Shown: piece by piece, positions 1 to 7,317 of the stretch
Layout of the letters: each line of letters opens with the position of its first letter
Numbering within the stretch: the stretch's first letter is position 1
Assembly: GCA_900752445.1 (NCBI GenBank)
Contig: CAADVN010000093.1
Location: 1-14,003 of the forward strand
Source: an uncultured Oscillospiraceae bacterium
GTDB taxonomy: Bacteria > Bacillota > Clostridia > Oscillospirales > Oscillospiraceae
Direction: 5' to 3'
Length of the DNA: 14,003 nt
The notes under the pieces: model-generated
Seen by the model: the letters and a program-made list of their open reading frames with translations, nothing else
Database searches by the model: none
What the model was told of the DNA's origin: nothing
Program-made: the position numbers and the translations under genes

Positions 1-1526
1 CCCACGCGGCTGCGCTTTATGGCGGCGCAGACGGCGTCTATGGCCTCGTCCTGGCCCACGATGTGCTCGCGCAGCCGGTCGCCCAGCTTCGAGAGCCGCT
101 CGAACTCGTCCTCGGTTATGGAGCTCGCCGGTATCTTCGTCCAGAGCTCTATGACCCGAGCGAGGTTCTCCCGCGTGAGCTCGGGCTGCGAGCCCTTGAG
201 CCGGTTGAGCTCGTCGGTCAGCTGCATGACGGTCGTGCGTATGACGGCCAGGCGCTCGTAGTGCTCGTTTTCCGTGTCGGCCAGCAGCAGCTCGCGCTCC
301 TTATTGAGGTCGTCTATCTCCTTTTGCGCCTCGTCCATGCGGGCGAGCGCCCTGTCCTTGAGGTTCACGTCCGAGCAGGCCTCGTCTATGAGGTCTATGG
401 CCTTGTCAGGCAGGTAGCGGTCGGTTATATACCTCTCGCTGAGCACGACGGCCTCGCGGCACATCTGCTTCGAGATTTTGACCTTGTGGCAGTCCTCGTA
501 GTAGTGGGCTATGCCCTCGAGGATCTTCACGCTGTCCTCGATGGACGGCTCCGCCACGGTGACGGGCTGGAAGCGCCGCTCGAGCGCGGCGTCCTTTTCG
601 ATGTGCTTGCGGTACTCCGTGAAGGTCGTCGCGCCGATGACCTGGATTTCGCCCCTCGAGAGCGCGGGCTTTAGTATATTCGCGGCGTTCATGCTGCCCT
701 CGGCGTCGCCCGCGCCGACGATGTTGTGCACCTCGTCGATGACGAGGATGATGTTCCCCGTCTTCCTTATCTCCTCTATGAGCCCCTTCATGCGGCTCTC
801 GAACTGGCCTCTGAACTGCGTGCCCGCGACGAGGGCCGTGAGGTCGAGCAGGTACACCTCCTTGTCCCTGAGCTTATAGGGCACGCTGCGCGCGGCGATG
901 CGCTGCGCCAGGCCCTCGGCGATGGCGGTCTTGCCGACGCCGGGCTCGCCTATGAGGCAGGGGTTGTTCTTCTGCCTGCGGTTGAGTATCTGTATGACGC
1001 GCTCGAGCTCCTCCTCGCGGCCTATCATGGCGTCGAGCTTGCCCTCGCGCGCCCTGTCCGTCAGGTTTATGCAGTAGTTGTCGAGGAACTTCTTCTTCCC
1101 TCTCAGCGGGGCCTGCTGCGCGCCCGGCTGCTGAGGCCCGGACTGGCCGCCCTGCTGCGGCCCGCCCTCGGGCACGAGCTCGCCGCCGCCCTGGTTCTCC
1201 GGCTTCTGGCCGCCCATGCCGCCGAACAGCCTGTTCAAAAACGGGAAGGTCGCCGTCTTGCCCTCGTCGTCCGTGTCCGAATCGCTGTTTTCGATGTCCA
1301 TCAGCCCCTCGGCATTGCCGAGCGCCTCCATCATCTCGTTCGTCAGCCCGTCCAGCTCGTCGTCCGACAGGCCCATCTTGTTTATCACATCGTCCACGGG
1401 CTTTATGTGCAGCTCGCGGGCGCACTTGAGGCAGAGGCCCTCGTTCTTCGTCTGGCCCCCCTCCAGCCTCGTTATGAATATCACCGCCACGTTCTTCTTG
1501 CAGCGTGAGCAAAGCGTTGGTTGCAT
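1..1526 (-). CDS. clpE: ClpE-type AAA+ unfoldase (Clp protease ATP-binding subunit), 3' part outside window
   Basis: This is an ATP-driven unfoldase that feeds damaged or regulated proteins to ClpP in the cytoplasm. About 508 codons are visible; the rest runs off the window start. Residues 6-9 (CSRC) and 32-35 (CLKC) form a four-cysteine zinc finger, as in ClpE, and no ClpC-type N-terminal repeat domain is seen. A Gly/Gln/Pro-rich linker follows at about residues 105-145. The first ATPase domain has Walker A GEPGVGKT (about 193-200) and Walker B with VIDEVH (about 260). A charged helical middle region follows, and then the opening of the second ATPase domain (EHIVGQDEAIDAVCAAIKRS). The ATG at 1526 is preceded by AGGAG. 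The gene has its own promoter and a CIRCE operator. Family membership is very secure. ClpE rather than ClpC rests on the zinc finger. Confidence 0.93.
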   Translation of the reverse strand, partial: MQPTLCSRCKKNVAVIFITRLEGGQTKNEGLCLKCARELHIKPVDDVINKMGLSDDELDGLTNEMMEALGNAEGLMDIENSDSDTDDEGKTATFPFLNRLFGGMGGQKPENQGGGELVPEGGPQQGGQSGPQQPGAQQAPLRGKKKFLDNYCINLTDRAREGKLDAMIGREEELERVIQILNRRQKNNPCLIGEPGVGKTAIAEGLAQRIAARSVPYKLRDKEVYLLDLTALVAGTQFRGQFESRMKGLIEEIRKTGNIILVIDEVHNIVGAGDAEGSMNAANILKPALSRGEIQVIGATTFTEYRKHIEKDAALERRFQPVTVAEPSIEDSVKILEGIAHYYEDCHKVKISKQMCREAVVLSERYITDRYLPDKAIDLIDEACSDVNLKDRALARMDEAQKEIDDLNKERELLLADTENEHYERLAVIRTTVMQLTDELNRLKGSQPELTRENLARVIELWTKIPASSITEDEFERLSKLGDRLREHIVGQDEAIDAVCAAIKRSRV

Positions 1527-1558
1527 AGTCAGGTCTCCTGTATAATAGTCTTCAGAAA

Positions 1559-1595
1559 ATAAATTAGCACTCGTTTTCTTTGAGTGCTAATTTAT
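1559..1595 (-). promoter_or_regulatory. CIRCE operator (HrcA-binding inverted repeat)
   Basis: The core is the exact CIRCE consensus, TTAGCACTC at 1564-1572, a 9-nt spacer, and GAGTGCTAA at 1582-1590. The perfect inverted repeat continues outward to 14-bp arms (1559-1572 and 1582-1595). It overlaps the -10 box of the clpE promoter and the likely transcription start. By known CIRCE biology, the HrcA repressor would bind here and release on heat stress. hrcA itself is not in the window. Confidence 0.96.
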
Positions 1596-1617
1596 CACCA
1601 TGCCGCCGTCTTGTCAA
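1589..1617 (-). promoter_or_regulatory. Sigma-A promoter of clpE
   Basis: Reading the minus strand, the -35 box is TTGACA (1612-1617) and the -10 box is TAAATT (1589-1594), with a 17-bp spacer. The -10 box lies inside the extended CIRCE arm, so bound repressor would block polymerase. The promoter sits between the cvpA stop (1661) and the clpE start (1526), which makes clpE a separate heat-inducible unit. Confidence 0.85.
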
Positions 1618-1660
1618 CACCGGCGCGCCCGAATTGACATTTTGTTCATATATTCGCACG

Positions 1661-2377
1661 CTATATGCCGAGCCCCGCCGTCAAAAAGTCGATGGAGTGG
1701 AAGAACTTCGCCAGCAGCGTCTCCTCAAAGGTGTCGAGCCCGATGGCCAGCCCGCCGAAGCGCAGTATCCAAGAGAGCAGCATGCAGTAGAGCATGCCCG
1801 TGAAGAGGCCCACGGCCGCGCCGCCCGCGTCGTTTAGTATGTCCATGTTCGGTATCCTGAAGCTGAGGTTCGGGATGTTCGCGAGCGTCATCAGCGTTAT
1901 GAGGAAGATTATGAACAGCAGCACCACGCCCGCTATATACGCCACCCTCGTGCAGAGCACCTCGACTATGGCCTCCTCGATGGTGGAGTTGTGCTCGTCG
2001 GCGTAGGCCTCGGCCTCCGTGGCCATCTGCTCCGCCGCGTCCTCGTAGATGCCGAAGGTCCTGTAGCAGGCGGCGCAGAAGTCGTGCCTGAGCTCCGGGT
2101 CGTTCGAGAGTATGTCCTCATAGGAGAGCTCCGTGTCGGCTATGCCCATGTCCTCGAGCACCGTATCCTGCATCTGGCTCTCGACATAGCCGCTGGCGAA
2201 GGGCCGCAGCGCCGGCACCACCTCGTACGAAAAGGCCGAGGACACCAGCGACGCGGCGTACAGCGACACGACCACCGCCACCACGCCCGCTATGCCCATG
2301 ATGAGCCCCTTCTTGTAGCCCGACCAGATGCTGATTATTATTATGGCAAGAAGAACGAGATCTATGACAGTTCTCAT
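1661..2377 (-). CDS. cvpA: CvpA family membrane protein
   Basis: This 238-aa integral membrane protein is of the colicin V production (CvpA) family, whose molecular role in Firmicutes is not well settled. The N-terminus has the family pattern: a hydrophobic helix (about 4-20), the short loop SGYKKGLI, then a second helix (about 26-48). Two further hydrophobic segments lie at about 145-170 and 188-215. A polar, acidic loop of roughly 90 residues separates the two helix pairs, which makes this protein longer than the usual CvpA of about 160-180 aa. AAGGAGG precedes the ATG at 2377. The gene starts 24 nt after the stop of the upstream gene and is last in the operon. No clear terminator hairpin follows before the clpE promoter. 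The family call is good; the function is uncertain. Confidence 0.8.
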   Translation of the reverse strand: MRTVIDLVLLAIIIISIWSGYKKGLIMGIAGVVAVVVSLYAASLVSSAFSYEVVPALRPFASGYVESQMQDTVLEDMGIADTELSYEDILSNDPELRHDFCAACYRTFGIYEDAAEQMATEAEAYADEHNSTIEEAIVEVLCTRVAYIAGVVLLFIIFLITLMTLANIPNLSFRIPNMDILNDAGGAAVGLFTGMLYCMLLSWILRFGGLAIGLDTFEETLLAKFFHSIDFLTAGLGI

Positions 2378-2401
2378 TTCTTTGCCCTCCTTACTTCGTT
2401 C

Positions 2402-3064
2402 TCAGTCCTCATTATATACCTCCGCGCGCTCCGCGTAAAGCACGACCCGGCCCTGTGCGCAGTCCACGACGCCCGCGTCCTCCGCAAAGCCCCAGGAGAG
2501 CGGCTGCGAGCCGTATTCGTATTCATAAACCGCTTCGCCCTGCGCGTCCAGTACCAGGGCGCTCTCAAGCCCTATGACGCAGAGCGTCCCGTCCTCCAGC
2601 AGCCCCAGGTCGCAGAAGCCCTCCGCGCTCTCGCGGCGCCAGAGCTCCCGCCCGTCCTCTGTGCCGAGGCAGCGCAGCTGCCCGCCCGTCTCCGTCTCCA
2701 GAAGGACCCAGAAGCGGTCCTCCGCGAGCTCCACCGCGTAGGGCAGGCCCGTATTGCAGCGCCACTCGAGCCGCTTTTCCCCGTCCCCGCCGTAGAGCGT
2801 CACAAGGCCGAGGCTGCCCGGCTCCGTCTCCAGCGTGAGCGTAAAGCCGCCGTTTTTCGCGGCATCCACTCCAGTTGACGAAAGCCGCGCGAAAGAGTTC
2901 CCGAAATCGTCCTCCATTGCGGCCTCAGGGCCCGGAAGCCCGCCGTCTCCCGCCTCAGCGCCCTTCCACCGCATCGAAAAGGCCGTCGCCGCCGCGAGCG
3001 TTATGAGCGCCGCCGCAATGCCGAACAGCGCCCTGCGCCTTAAAAGTACCGCCGGGTGTTTCAT
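2402..3064 (-). CDS. Membrane-anchored hypothetical protein with PQQ-like repeats
   Basis: I do not recognise this 220-aa protein as a named family. It begins with a basic stretch (KHPAVLLRRR) and one hydrophobic helix (about 12-31), which looks like an uncleaved signal anchor with the rest outside the cell. The outer part has repeated short beta-strand patterns with phrases such as CLGTEDGRELWRRES and LVLDAQGEAVYEYEYG. These resemble blades of PQQ/quinoprotein-like or DUF5711-type propellers, but 220 aa is too short for a full propeller. GGGAGG sits 9 nt before the ATG at 3064. The anchor helix starting at residue 12 supports this start even though the reading frame then overlaps the end of truA by 110 bp. 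It lies between truA and cvpA in the same operon. Confidence 0.7.
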   Translation of the reverse strand: MKHPAVLLRRRALFGIAAALITLAAATAFSMRWKGAEAGDGGLPGPEAAMEDDFGNSFARLSSTGVDAAKNGGFTLTLETEPGSLGLVTLYGGDGEKRLEWRCNTGLPYAVELAEDRFWVLLETETGGQLRCLGTEDGRELWRRESAEGFCDLGLLEDGTLCVIGLESALVLDAQGEAVYEYEYGSQPLSWGFAEDAGVVDCAQGRVVLYAERAEVYNED

Positions 3065-3836
3065 CTGGATAGTCCTCCCGCATCATCTCTCCCACGGCGC
3101 CCTCGTACCAGACCCGGCGGAGGTACAGCCCCTGAGGAGGCATGGTCGGCCCCGTCAGCCGCCTGTCGCCCCTCTCCAGCAGGGCCGGTATCTCCTCCGG
3201 CTCGAGCTTGCCGTGCGAGGCGTAGACCATGGTGCCCACGATGGCGCGCACCATGTTGTATAAAAACCCGTCCGCACACACGGCGACGCTTATCATGTCG
3301 CCCTCGCGCGCGGCCCGGCACCAGTGCACGGTGCGGACGGTCGTCTTCGTCTGCGTCCCCACGCTCCGGACTGCCCTGAAGTCGTGCCTGCCCTCGAAGG
3401 CCAGGCCCGCCGCGCGCAGCCTGTCTATGTCCAGCGGCGCGGGATAGAAGCAGACCCGTTTCTGCAAAAAGGGGTCGCGTATGCGGGTATTCATTATCTT
3501 GTATACATATTCTTTCTGTATGCAGCTCAAAATGGCGTTGAAGTCCTCCGGCGCCTCGCGGGCGTCGAGGACGGCTATGTCGTCCGGCAGGCGCGTGTTC
3601 ACCGCGAGCGGCAGCCTGTCCACGGGTATCCGGCTGGCCGTGCGGAAGTTCGCGCAGTACGATAGCGCGTGGACGCCCGCGTCCGTGCGCCCGCAGCCCG
3701 TCAGCTTTATCCTCTCGCCGCAGACCTTCCCGAGCGCCTTCTCCAGCGTCTCCGCGACGCTCGTCTCCGTCTTCTGCACCTGCCAGCCGTGGTAGGCCGT
3801 GCCGTCGTAGCGCAGCTTTATCGCTATATTTCTCAT
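2955..3836 (-). CDS. truA: tRNA pseudouridine(38-40) synthase TruA
   Basis: TruA converts uridines 38-40 of the tRNA anticodon arm to pseudouridine. The N-terminus (MRNIAIKLRYDGTAYHGWQ) and the catalytic motif GCGRTDAGVHA, with catalytic Asp52, are typical. RDPFLQKRV, FEGRHDFRAV, the FLYNMVRAIVGTM block and the terminal GLYLRRVWYEG are also standard family sequence. The start at 3836 overlaps the ecfT stop as ATGA. The product is 293 aa, longer than the usual 245-265. The family normally ends soon after GLYLRRV, so about 45 residues are extra, and the last 110 nt overlap the next gene in a different frame. The extension is either real or caused by a frameshift near 3064. The enzyme identity is not in doubt. 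Confidence 0.93.
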   Translation of the reverse strand: MRNIAIKLRYDGTAYHGWQVQKTETSVAETLEKALGKVCGERIKLTGCGRTDAGVHALSYCANFRTASRIPVDRLPLAVNTRLPDDIAVLDAREAPEDFNAILSCIQKEYVYKIMNTRIRDPFLQKRVCFYPAPLDIDRLRAAGLAFEGRHDFRAVRSVGTQTKTTVRTVHWCRAAREGDMISVAVCADGFLYNMVRAIVGTMVYASHGKLEPEEIPALLERGDRRLTGPTMPPQGLYLRRVWYEGAVGEMMREDYPDETPGGTFKAQGAVRHCGGAHNARGGDGLFDAVEGR

Positions 3837-4639
3837 AGCCCGTAAACGTTCATGACGATGGTCGCGGCGAGGACGAGAGCGCCCAGCGCGAGCGCGGCCC
3901 AGTCGCGGCCCTGCATGTGCAGCTGCTTCATCCTCGTGCGGCCCTCGCCGCCGTGGTAGCAGCGGCTCTCCATGGCGACGGCGAGCTCGTCCGCCCGGCG
4001 GAAGCTCGAGACGAAGAGCGGCACCAGAAGCGGCAGCAGGGCCTTCGCCCTCTCCGTGAGCTTGCCCGTCTCGAAGTCCGCGCCGCGCGCCTTCTGCGCC
4101 GACATGATCTTGTCCGTCTCCTCTATGAGCGTGGGTATGAACCTGAGCGCCATGCTCATCATCATGCTCATCTCGTGCACCGGCACGCGCAGCTTCTTGA
4201 GCGGCCCGAGCAGGATCTCCAGCCCGTCGGTCAGCGCTATGGGGCTCGTCGTGTAGGTCAAAAGGAAGGTGCCCATTATGAGCATCATTATGCGCGCTAT
4301 CATGAGGAAGGCGCGCTTCACGCCCTCGGTCGTGACCGTGAATATCCACCAGTCGATGAGCACCCTGCCGCCCGTCGTGTAGAACAGGTTCAGCACGCCC
4401 GTGAGGACGATGATGAATATGAGGGGCTTGAGCCCCTTCGTGAGGGTCCTGAGCCTTATTTTCGACAGCGAGATACAGCCCGCCGTCACGAGGAACATGA
4501 GCCCGTAGGAGAACCAGTCCACGGCGGTGAAGAGCGCCGCGATGAAGACGATGACGAGTATGAGCTTCGTCCTGGGGTCGAGCCGGTGCACGATGGTGTC
4601 GCCCGGGAAGAACTGGCCGAGGGTGATATCCTTGAGCAT
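3833..4639 (-). CDS. ecfT: ECF transporter T component EcfT
   Basis: EcfT is the membrane scaffold of energy-coupling factor importers. It links the two ATPases to interchangeable substrate-binding S proteins for vitamins or metal ions. The 268-aa protein has the expected opening (GDTIVHRLDPRTKLI), several membrane helices (about 24-60, 70-88, 107-131 and 247-265), and the long cytoplasmic helical part after HEMSMMMSMALRFIPTLIEE. That part carries the coupling motifs, ARG at 184-186 in AQKARGADF, and at 225-227 SRC where ARG is usual. The family phrase GGEGRTRM follows. No S component is encoded in the window, which fits a group II system whose S proteins lie elsewhere in the genome. The start overlaps the ecfA2 stop by one base (TGATG) and the stop overlaps truA, so translation is probably coupled. 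Confidence 0.95.
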   Translation of the reverse strand: MLKDITLGQFFPGDTIVHRLDPRTKLILVIVFIAALFTAVDWFSYGLMFLVTAGCISLSKIRLRTLTKGLKPLIFIIVLTGVLNLFYTTGGRVLIDWWIFTVTTEGVKRAFLMIARIMMLIMGTFLLTYTTSPIALTDGLEILLGPLKKLRVPVHEMSMMMSMALRFIPTLIEETDKIMSAQKARGADFETGKLTERAKALLPLLVPLFVSSFRRADELAVAMESRCYHGGEGRTRMKQLHMQGRDWAALALGALVLAATIVMNVYGL

Positions 4640-5505
4640 CAGTCCGCCGCCCCCTTCCTGAGCAGGGTCAGTACGGCCTCGTGCAGCTGCCGCGCCGTGT
4701 AGATGGACTCGGGCAGCTCCGCTCCCAGCCTGCGCAGCTCCGAGGCTATGGCGGCCGGCTGCGGCACGTCGAGGCCCATGTCCGTGAGCTCCTGCGCCCT
4801 CTTGAAGACCTCATCCGGCGCGCCGTCCATGGCTATGCTCCCCTCGTGGAACACGACGAGCCGGTCGGCTATCCGCGCCGCGTCGTCCATGCTGTGCGTC
4901 ACGAGCAGCACCGTGGAGCCGGTCTCGCGCCGGTAGTCGGTGATGTTCTTCAGTATGCCCTCGCAGCCCGCAGGGTCGAGGCCCGCCGTCGGCTCGTCGA
5001 GGATGAGCACCTTGGGCCGCATGGCTATGACGCCCGCTATCGCTATGCGCCGCTTCTGACCGCCGGACAGCTCCAGCGGCGACTTCTCGAAGAGCTCCTC
5101 GGACAGGCCCACGAAGCGCGCCGCCTCTCGCACCCGCTCGTCCACCTCTTTCTCCGAGAGCTTCATATTCTTCGGCCCGAAGGCTATGTCCCGGTACACC
5201 GTCTCCTCAAAGAGCTGGTACTCCGGGTACTGGAACACGAGGCCCACCTTGAACCTCACGTCCCGCGTGGCCTCCTTCGTGGCAAATATGTCCTCGCCCT
5301 CGCAGAGCACCCGGCCCGAGGTCGGCCTCAAAAGCCCGTTCAGGTGCTGTATGAAGGTGCTCTTGCCCGAGCCCGTGTGCCCTATGACCGCCACGAGCTG
5401 GCCCGCGTAAATATCCACGTTTATATCGTGTATGGCCGCCTTCTCGAAGGGCGTGCCCTGGCTGTAGACGTGGCCCAGGCCCTCAACTTTTATGACCGCG
5501 TCCAT
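4639..5505 (-). CDS. ecfA2: ECF transporter ATPase EcfA2
   Basis: This is the second ATPase of the ECF module, pairing with EcfA1 to drive uptake through EcfT. From the start MDAVIKVEGLGHVYSQGTPF, the 288-aa protein shows Walker A GHTGSGKST (42-50), the Q-loop FQYPEYQLF (91-99), signature LSGGQ (146-150), Walker B ILDEPTAGLD (D170, E171) and the switch histidine H204 in VTHSMDD. The insert GTPFEKAAIHDINVDI and the FQYPEYQLFE phrase are typical of EcfA2. The ATG at 5505 is chosen because the conserved sequence begins there. A longer in-frame ATG at 5547 would overlap ecfA1 and adds a Gly-rich stretch with no family match. The gap from the ecfA1 stop is 2 nt. Confidence 0.95.
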   Translation of the reverse strand: MDAVIKVEGLGHVYSQGTPFEKAAIHDINVDIYAGQLVAVIGHTGSGKSTFIQHLNGLLRPTSGRVLCEGEDIFATKEATRDVRFKVGLVFQYPEYQLFEETVYRDIAFGPKNMKLSEKEVDERVREAARFVGLSEELFEKSPLELSGGQKRRIAIAGVIAMRPKVLILDEPTAGLDPAGCEGILKNITDYRRETGSTVLLVTHSMDDAARIADRLVVFHEGSIAMDGAPDEVFKRAQELTDMGLDVPQPAAIASELRRLGAELPESIYTARQLHEAVLTLLRKGAAD

Positions 5506-5507
5506 GC

Positions 5508-6362
5508 TCACGCCCCCTTCACCGCCGCCATTATGGCCGCGGCGCATTCCCCGACGGTCAGCGCCCCGAGCGGCAGCTCATAGCCGTCGTGTCTCAGCTC
5601 ATAGATGAGCTCCGTCGTCGCGGGCACGGAGAGCCCCTCCTTCCGGAGCAGCTCCACCTGCGAGAAGACCTCCCTCGGCGTACCGTCGGCGGCTATGCGG
5701 CCCTCGGACATGACTATGAGCCTGTCCGCGCCCACGCACTCGGACATGTGGTGGGTGATGAGCACCACGGTCATGCCCTTTTCGCGGCAGAGCCGGGTCA
5801 CGGTGGCGACGACCTCGCGCCGGCCCACGGGGTCGAGCATGGCCGTCGGCTCGTCGAGCACGACGCAGCGCGGCTGCATGGCGAGGACGCCGGCTATGGC
5901 CACGCGCTGCTTCTGCCCGCCCGAGAGCAGGTGCGGCGCGTGCAGCCGGTACTCGTACATGCCCACGGTCCTGAGCGCCTCGTCAACCCGCTCGCGTATC
6001 TCCGCGGAGGGCACGCCCAGGTTTTCCGGCGCGAAGGCCACGTCGTCCTCGACGACGTTCGCGACTATCTGGTTGTCCGGGTTCTGGAACACCATGCCCA
6101 CCGTGCGGCGGATATCCAGAAGCCGCTCCTCGTCCGCGGTGTCGATACCGTCCACGAAGACCTTACCGGAGGTCGGCAGGAGGATGGCGTTCATAAGCTT
6201 TGCCAGCGTGGACTTGCCCGAGCCGTTGTGCCCGAGCACGGCGACAAAGCTGCCCTCGGCGATCTCGAGGTCGAGGCCGTGCAGGGTCTCAAGCTCGTCG
6301 CCGGGGTAGGTATAGTGCAGGTCTTCGACCCTGATTATCGGCTGCATATCCTGTAAATTCAC
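5508..6362 (-). CDS. ecfA1: ECF transporter ATPase EcfA1
   Basis: This is the first ATPase of the ECF transporter. It has Walker A GHNGSGKST (44-52), Q-loop VFQNPDNQIV (91-100), signature LSGGQ (146-150), Walker B VVLDEPTAMLD (D170, E171) and H204 in ITHHMSE. The VFQNPDNQIVANVVEDDVAF block is diagnostic for EcfA1. The start is ambiguous. A GTG at 6362 overlaps the methyltransferase stop as GTGA and has GGGAG 8 nt upstream, giving 284 aa. The ATG at 6347 (MQPIIRVEDL) has only AGGA two bases away and would give 279 aa. I prefer the GTG because of its spacing and probable translational coupling. An ATG at 6404 would overlap the upstream gene and adds unrelated sequence. Confidence 0.93.
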   Translation of the reverse strand: MNLQDMQPIIRVEDLHYTYPGDELETLHGLDLEIAEGSFVAVLGHNGSGKSTLAKLMNAILLPTSGKVFVDGIDTADEERLLDIRRTVGMVFQNPDNQIVANVVEDDVAFAPENLGVPSAEIRERVDEALRTVGMYEYRLHAPHLLSGGQKQRVAIAGVLAMQPRCVVLDEPTAMLDPVGRREVVATVTRLCREKGMTVVLITHHMSECVGADRLIVMSEGRIAADGTPREVFSQVELLRKEGLSVPATTELIYELRHDGYELPLGALTVGECAAAIMAAVKGA

Positions 6363-7225
6363 TCCCCGCGCTCCCAGCGGCAGGCGGCTCCACAGGGCAG
6401 GCACAGCCCCGTCGCGGTGACGGGCAGGCCCAGCTCCCGGCTCTCCGAGCGTCCGCCGAAGCGCTTTGTAAAAATGCTCTCGCTGATATATGTCAGCACC
6501 GAGGGCGAAAGCCCCGTGGTGTAGGAATTGATGATGACGAACAGCGGGTCGTCCGACAGCACGCCGGAGACGAGCTTCACGAAGCCCCAGAGGCTGTCCT
6601 CGAGCTTCCAGACCTCGCCGCCCGGCCCGCGCCCGTAGCTGGGCGGGTCCCTAATAATTGCGTCGTAGCGCCTGCCGCGCCTTATCTCGCGCTCGACGAA
6701 CTTGGCGCAGTCGTCCACTATCCAGCGCACGGGCCTGTCCGCGACTCCGGAGGACGCGGCGTTCTCCTTGGCCCAGGCGACCATGCCCTTGGCGGCGTCC
6801 ACGTGGCAGACCGAGGCGCCCGCGTAGAGCGCCGCGACGGTGGCGGCGCCGGTGTAGGCGAAGAGGTTCAGCACGCTTATCCCGCGCCCCGCGCCCTTTA
6901 TCTTCCGCATGATATAGTCCCAGTTCGCGGCCTGCTCGGGGAAGATGCCGGTGTGCTTGAAGTTCATGGGCTTGACGTTGAAGGTGAGCTCGCGGTATCG
7001 TATCTGCCAGTTTGCCGGCAAGCGCCTCTTGTCCCAGGCCCCGCCGCCGGTATCGCTGCGGGTATAGCGCCCGTCGCAGTCCTGCCAGCGCGGGTCGCGG
7101 CGCGGCGTATCCCAGATGGCCTGCGGGTCGGGGCGCACGAGGGTATAGCTGCCCCAGCGCTCCAGCTTTTCGCCGCCGGAGCAGTCGATGAGCTCAAAAT
7201 CCCGCCAGTTATCCGCCGTCCACAT
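6359..7225 (-). CDS. Class I SAM-dependent methyltransferase, RlmI-like
   Basis: This 288-aa protein is a Rossmann-fold methyltransferase related to the 23S rRNA m5C methyltransferase RlmI (COG1092 type). It shows the SAM-binding motif NLFAYTGAATVAAL (120-133), the acidic loop HVDAAKGMVAWAKEN (141-155), VDDCAKFV (170-177) and the catalytic-type motif RDPPSYGRG (192-200). It is shorter than RlmI (about 390-400 aa) and lacks the N-terminal PUA domain. It has instead a beta-rich N-terminal part (YTLVRPDPQAIW, RYRELTFNVKP). The substrate is therefore uncertain; rRNA is a reasonable guess from the family. The ATG at 7225 follows GGAGGTG with 7 nt spacing. It is the first gene after a strong promoter and runs into ecfA1 by a GTGA overlap. 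Confidence 0.88.
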   Translation of the reverse strand: MWTADNWRDFELIDCSGGEKLERWGSYTLVRPDPQAIWDTPRRDPRWQDCDGRYTRSDTGGGAWDKRRLPANWQIRYRELTFNVKPMNFKHTGIFPEQAANWDYIMRKIKGAGRGISVLNLFAYTGAATVAALYAGASVCHVDAAKGMVAWAKENAASSGVADRPVRWIVDDCAKFVEREIRRGRRYDAIIRDPPSYGRGPGGEVWKLEDSLWGFVKLVSGVLSDDPLFVIINSYTTGLSPSVLTYISESIFTKRFGGRSESRELGLPVTATGLCLPCGAACRWERGE

Positions 7226-7257
7226 CCGCCAAACACCTCCGCACTCGGTAATCACAC

Positions 7258-7286
7258 ATTATACCATGGCAACGAACCGAGGTCAA
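7258..7286 (-). promoter_or_regulatory. Sigma-A promoter of the methyltransferase-ecf-truA-cvpA operon
   Basis: On the minus strand, TTGACC (7281-7286) and a perfect TATAAT (7258-7263) are separated by 17 bp. The gene start at 7225 lies about 25 nt below the expected transcription start, with a strong ribosome binding site between. I see no operator or riboswitch-like leader, so expression looks constitutive. No other promoter is obvious down to 1661, so this one probably drives all seven genes. Confidence 0.88.
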
Positions 7287-7317
7287 CAAATAGTACGCGC
7301 GGCCCCGAGTCTGAAGT

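Noticed and set aside
63..674. Long plus-strand open frame opposite clpE (203 aa), and similar plus-strand frames opposite most genes
   Set aside because: They are antisense shadows of GC-rich genes with well-conserved protein families on the minus strand, and have Leu/Arg/Val/His-rich low-complexity translations.
874..1512. 212-aa minus-strand open frame inside clpE
   Set aside because: It is out of frame with the ClpE reading that contains the zinc finger and Walker motifs, and its translation is Arg/Gly-rich noise.
3837..4349. N-terminal extension of truA up to 4349
   Set aside because: The extra sequence is out-of-frame ecfT. The conserved TruA N-terminus starts at 3836 and overlaps the ecfT stop as ATGA.
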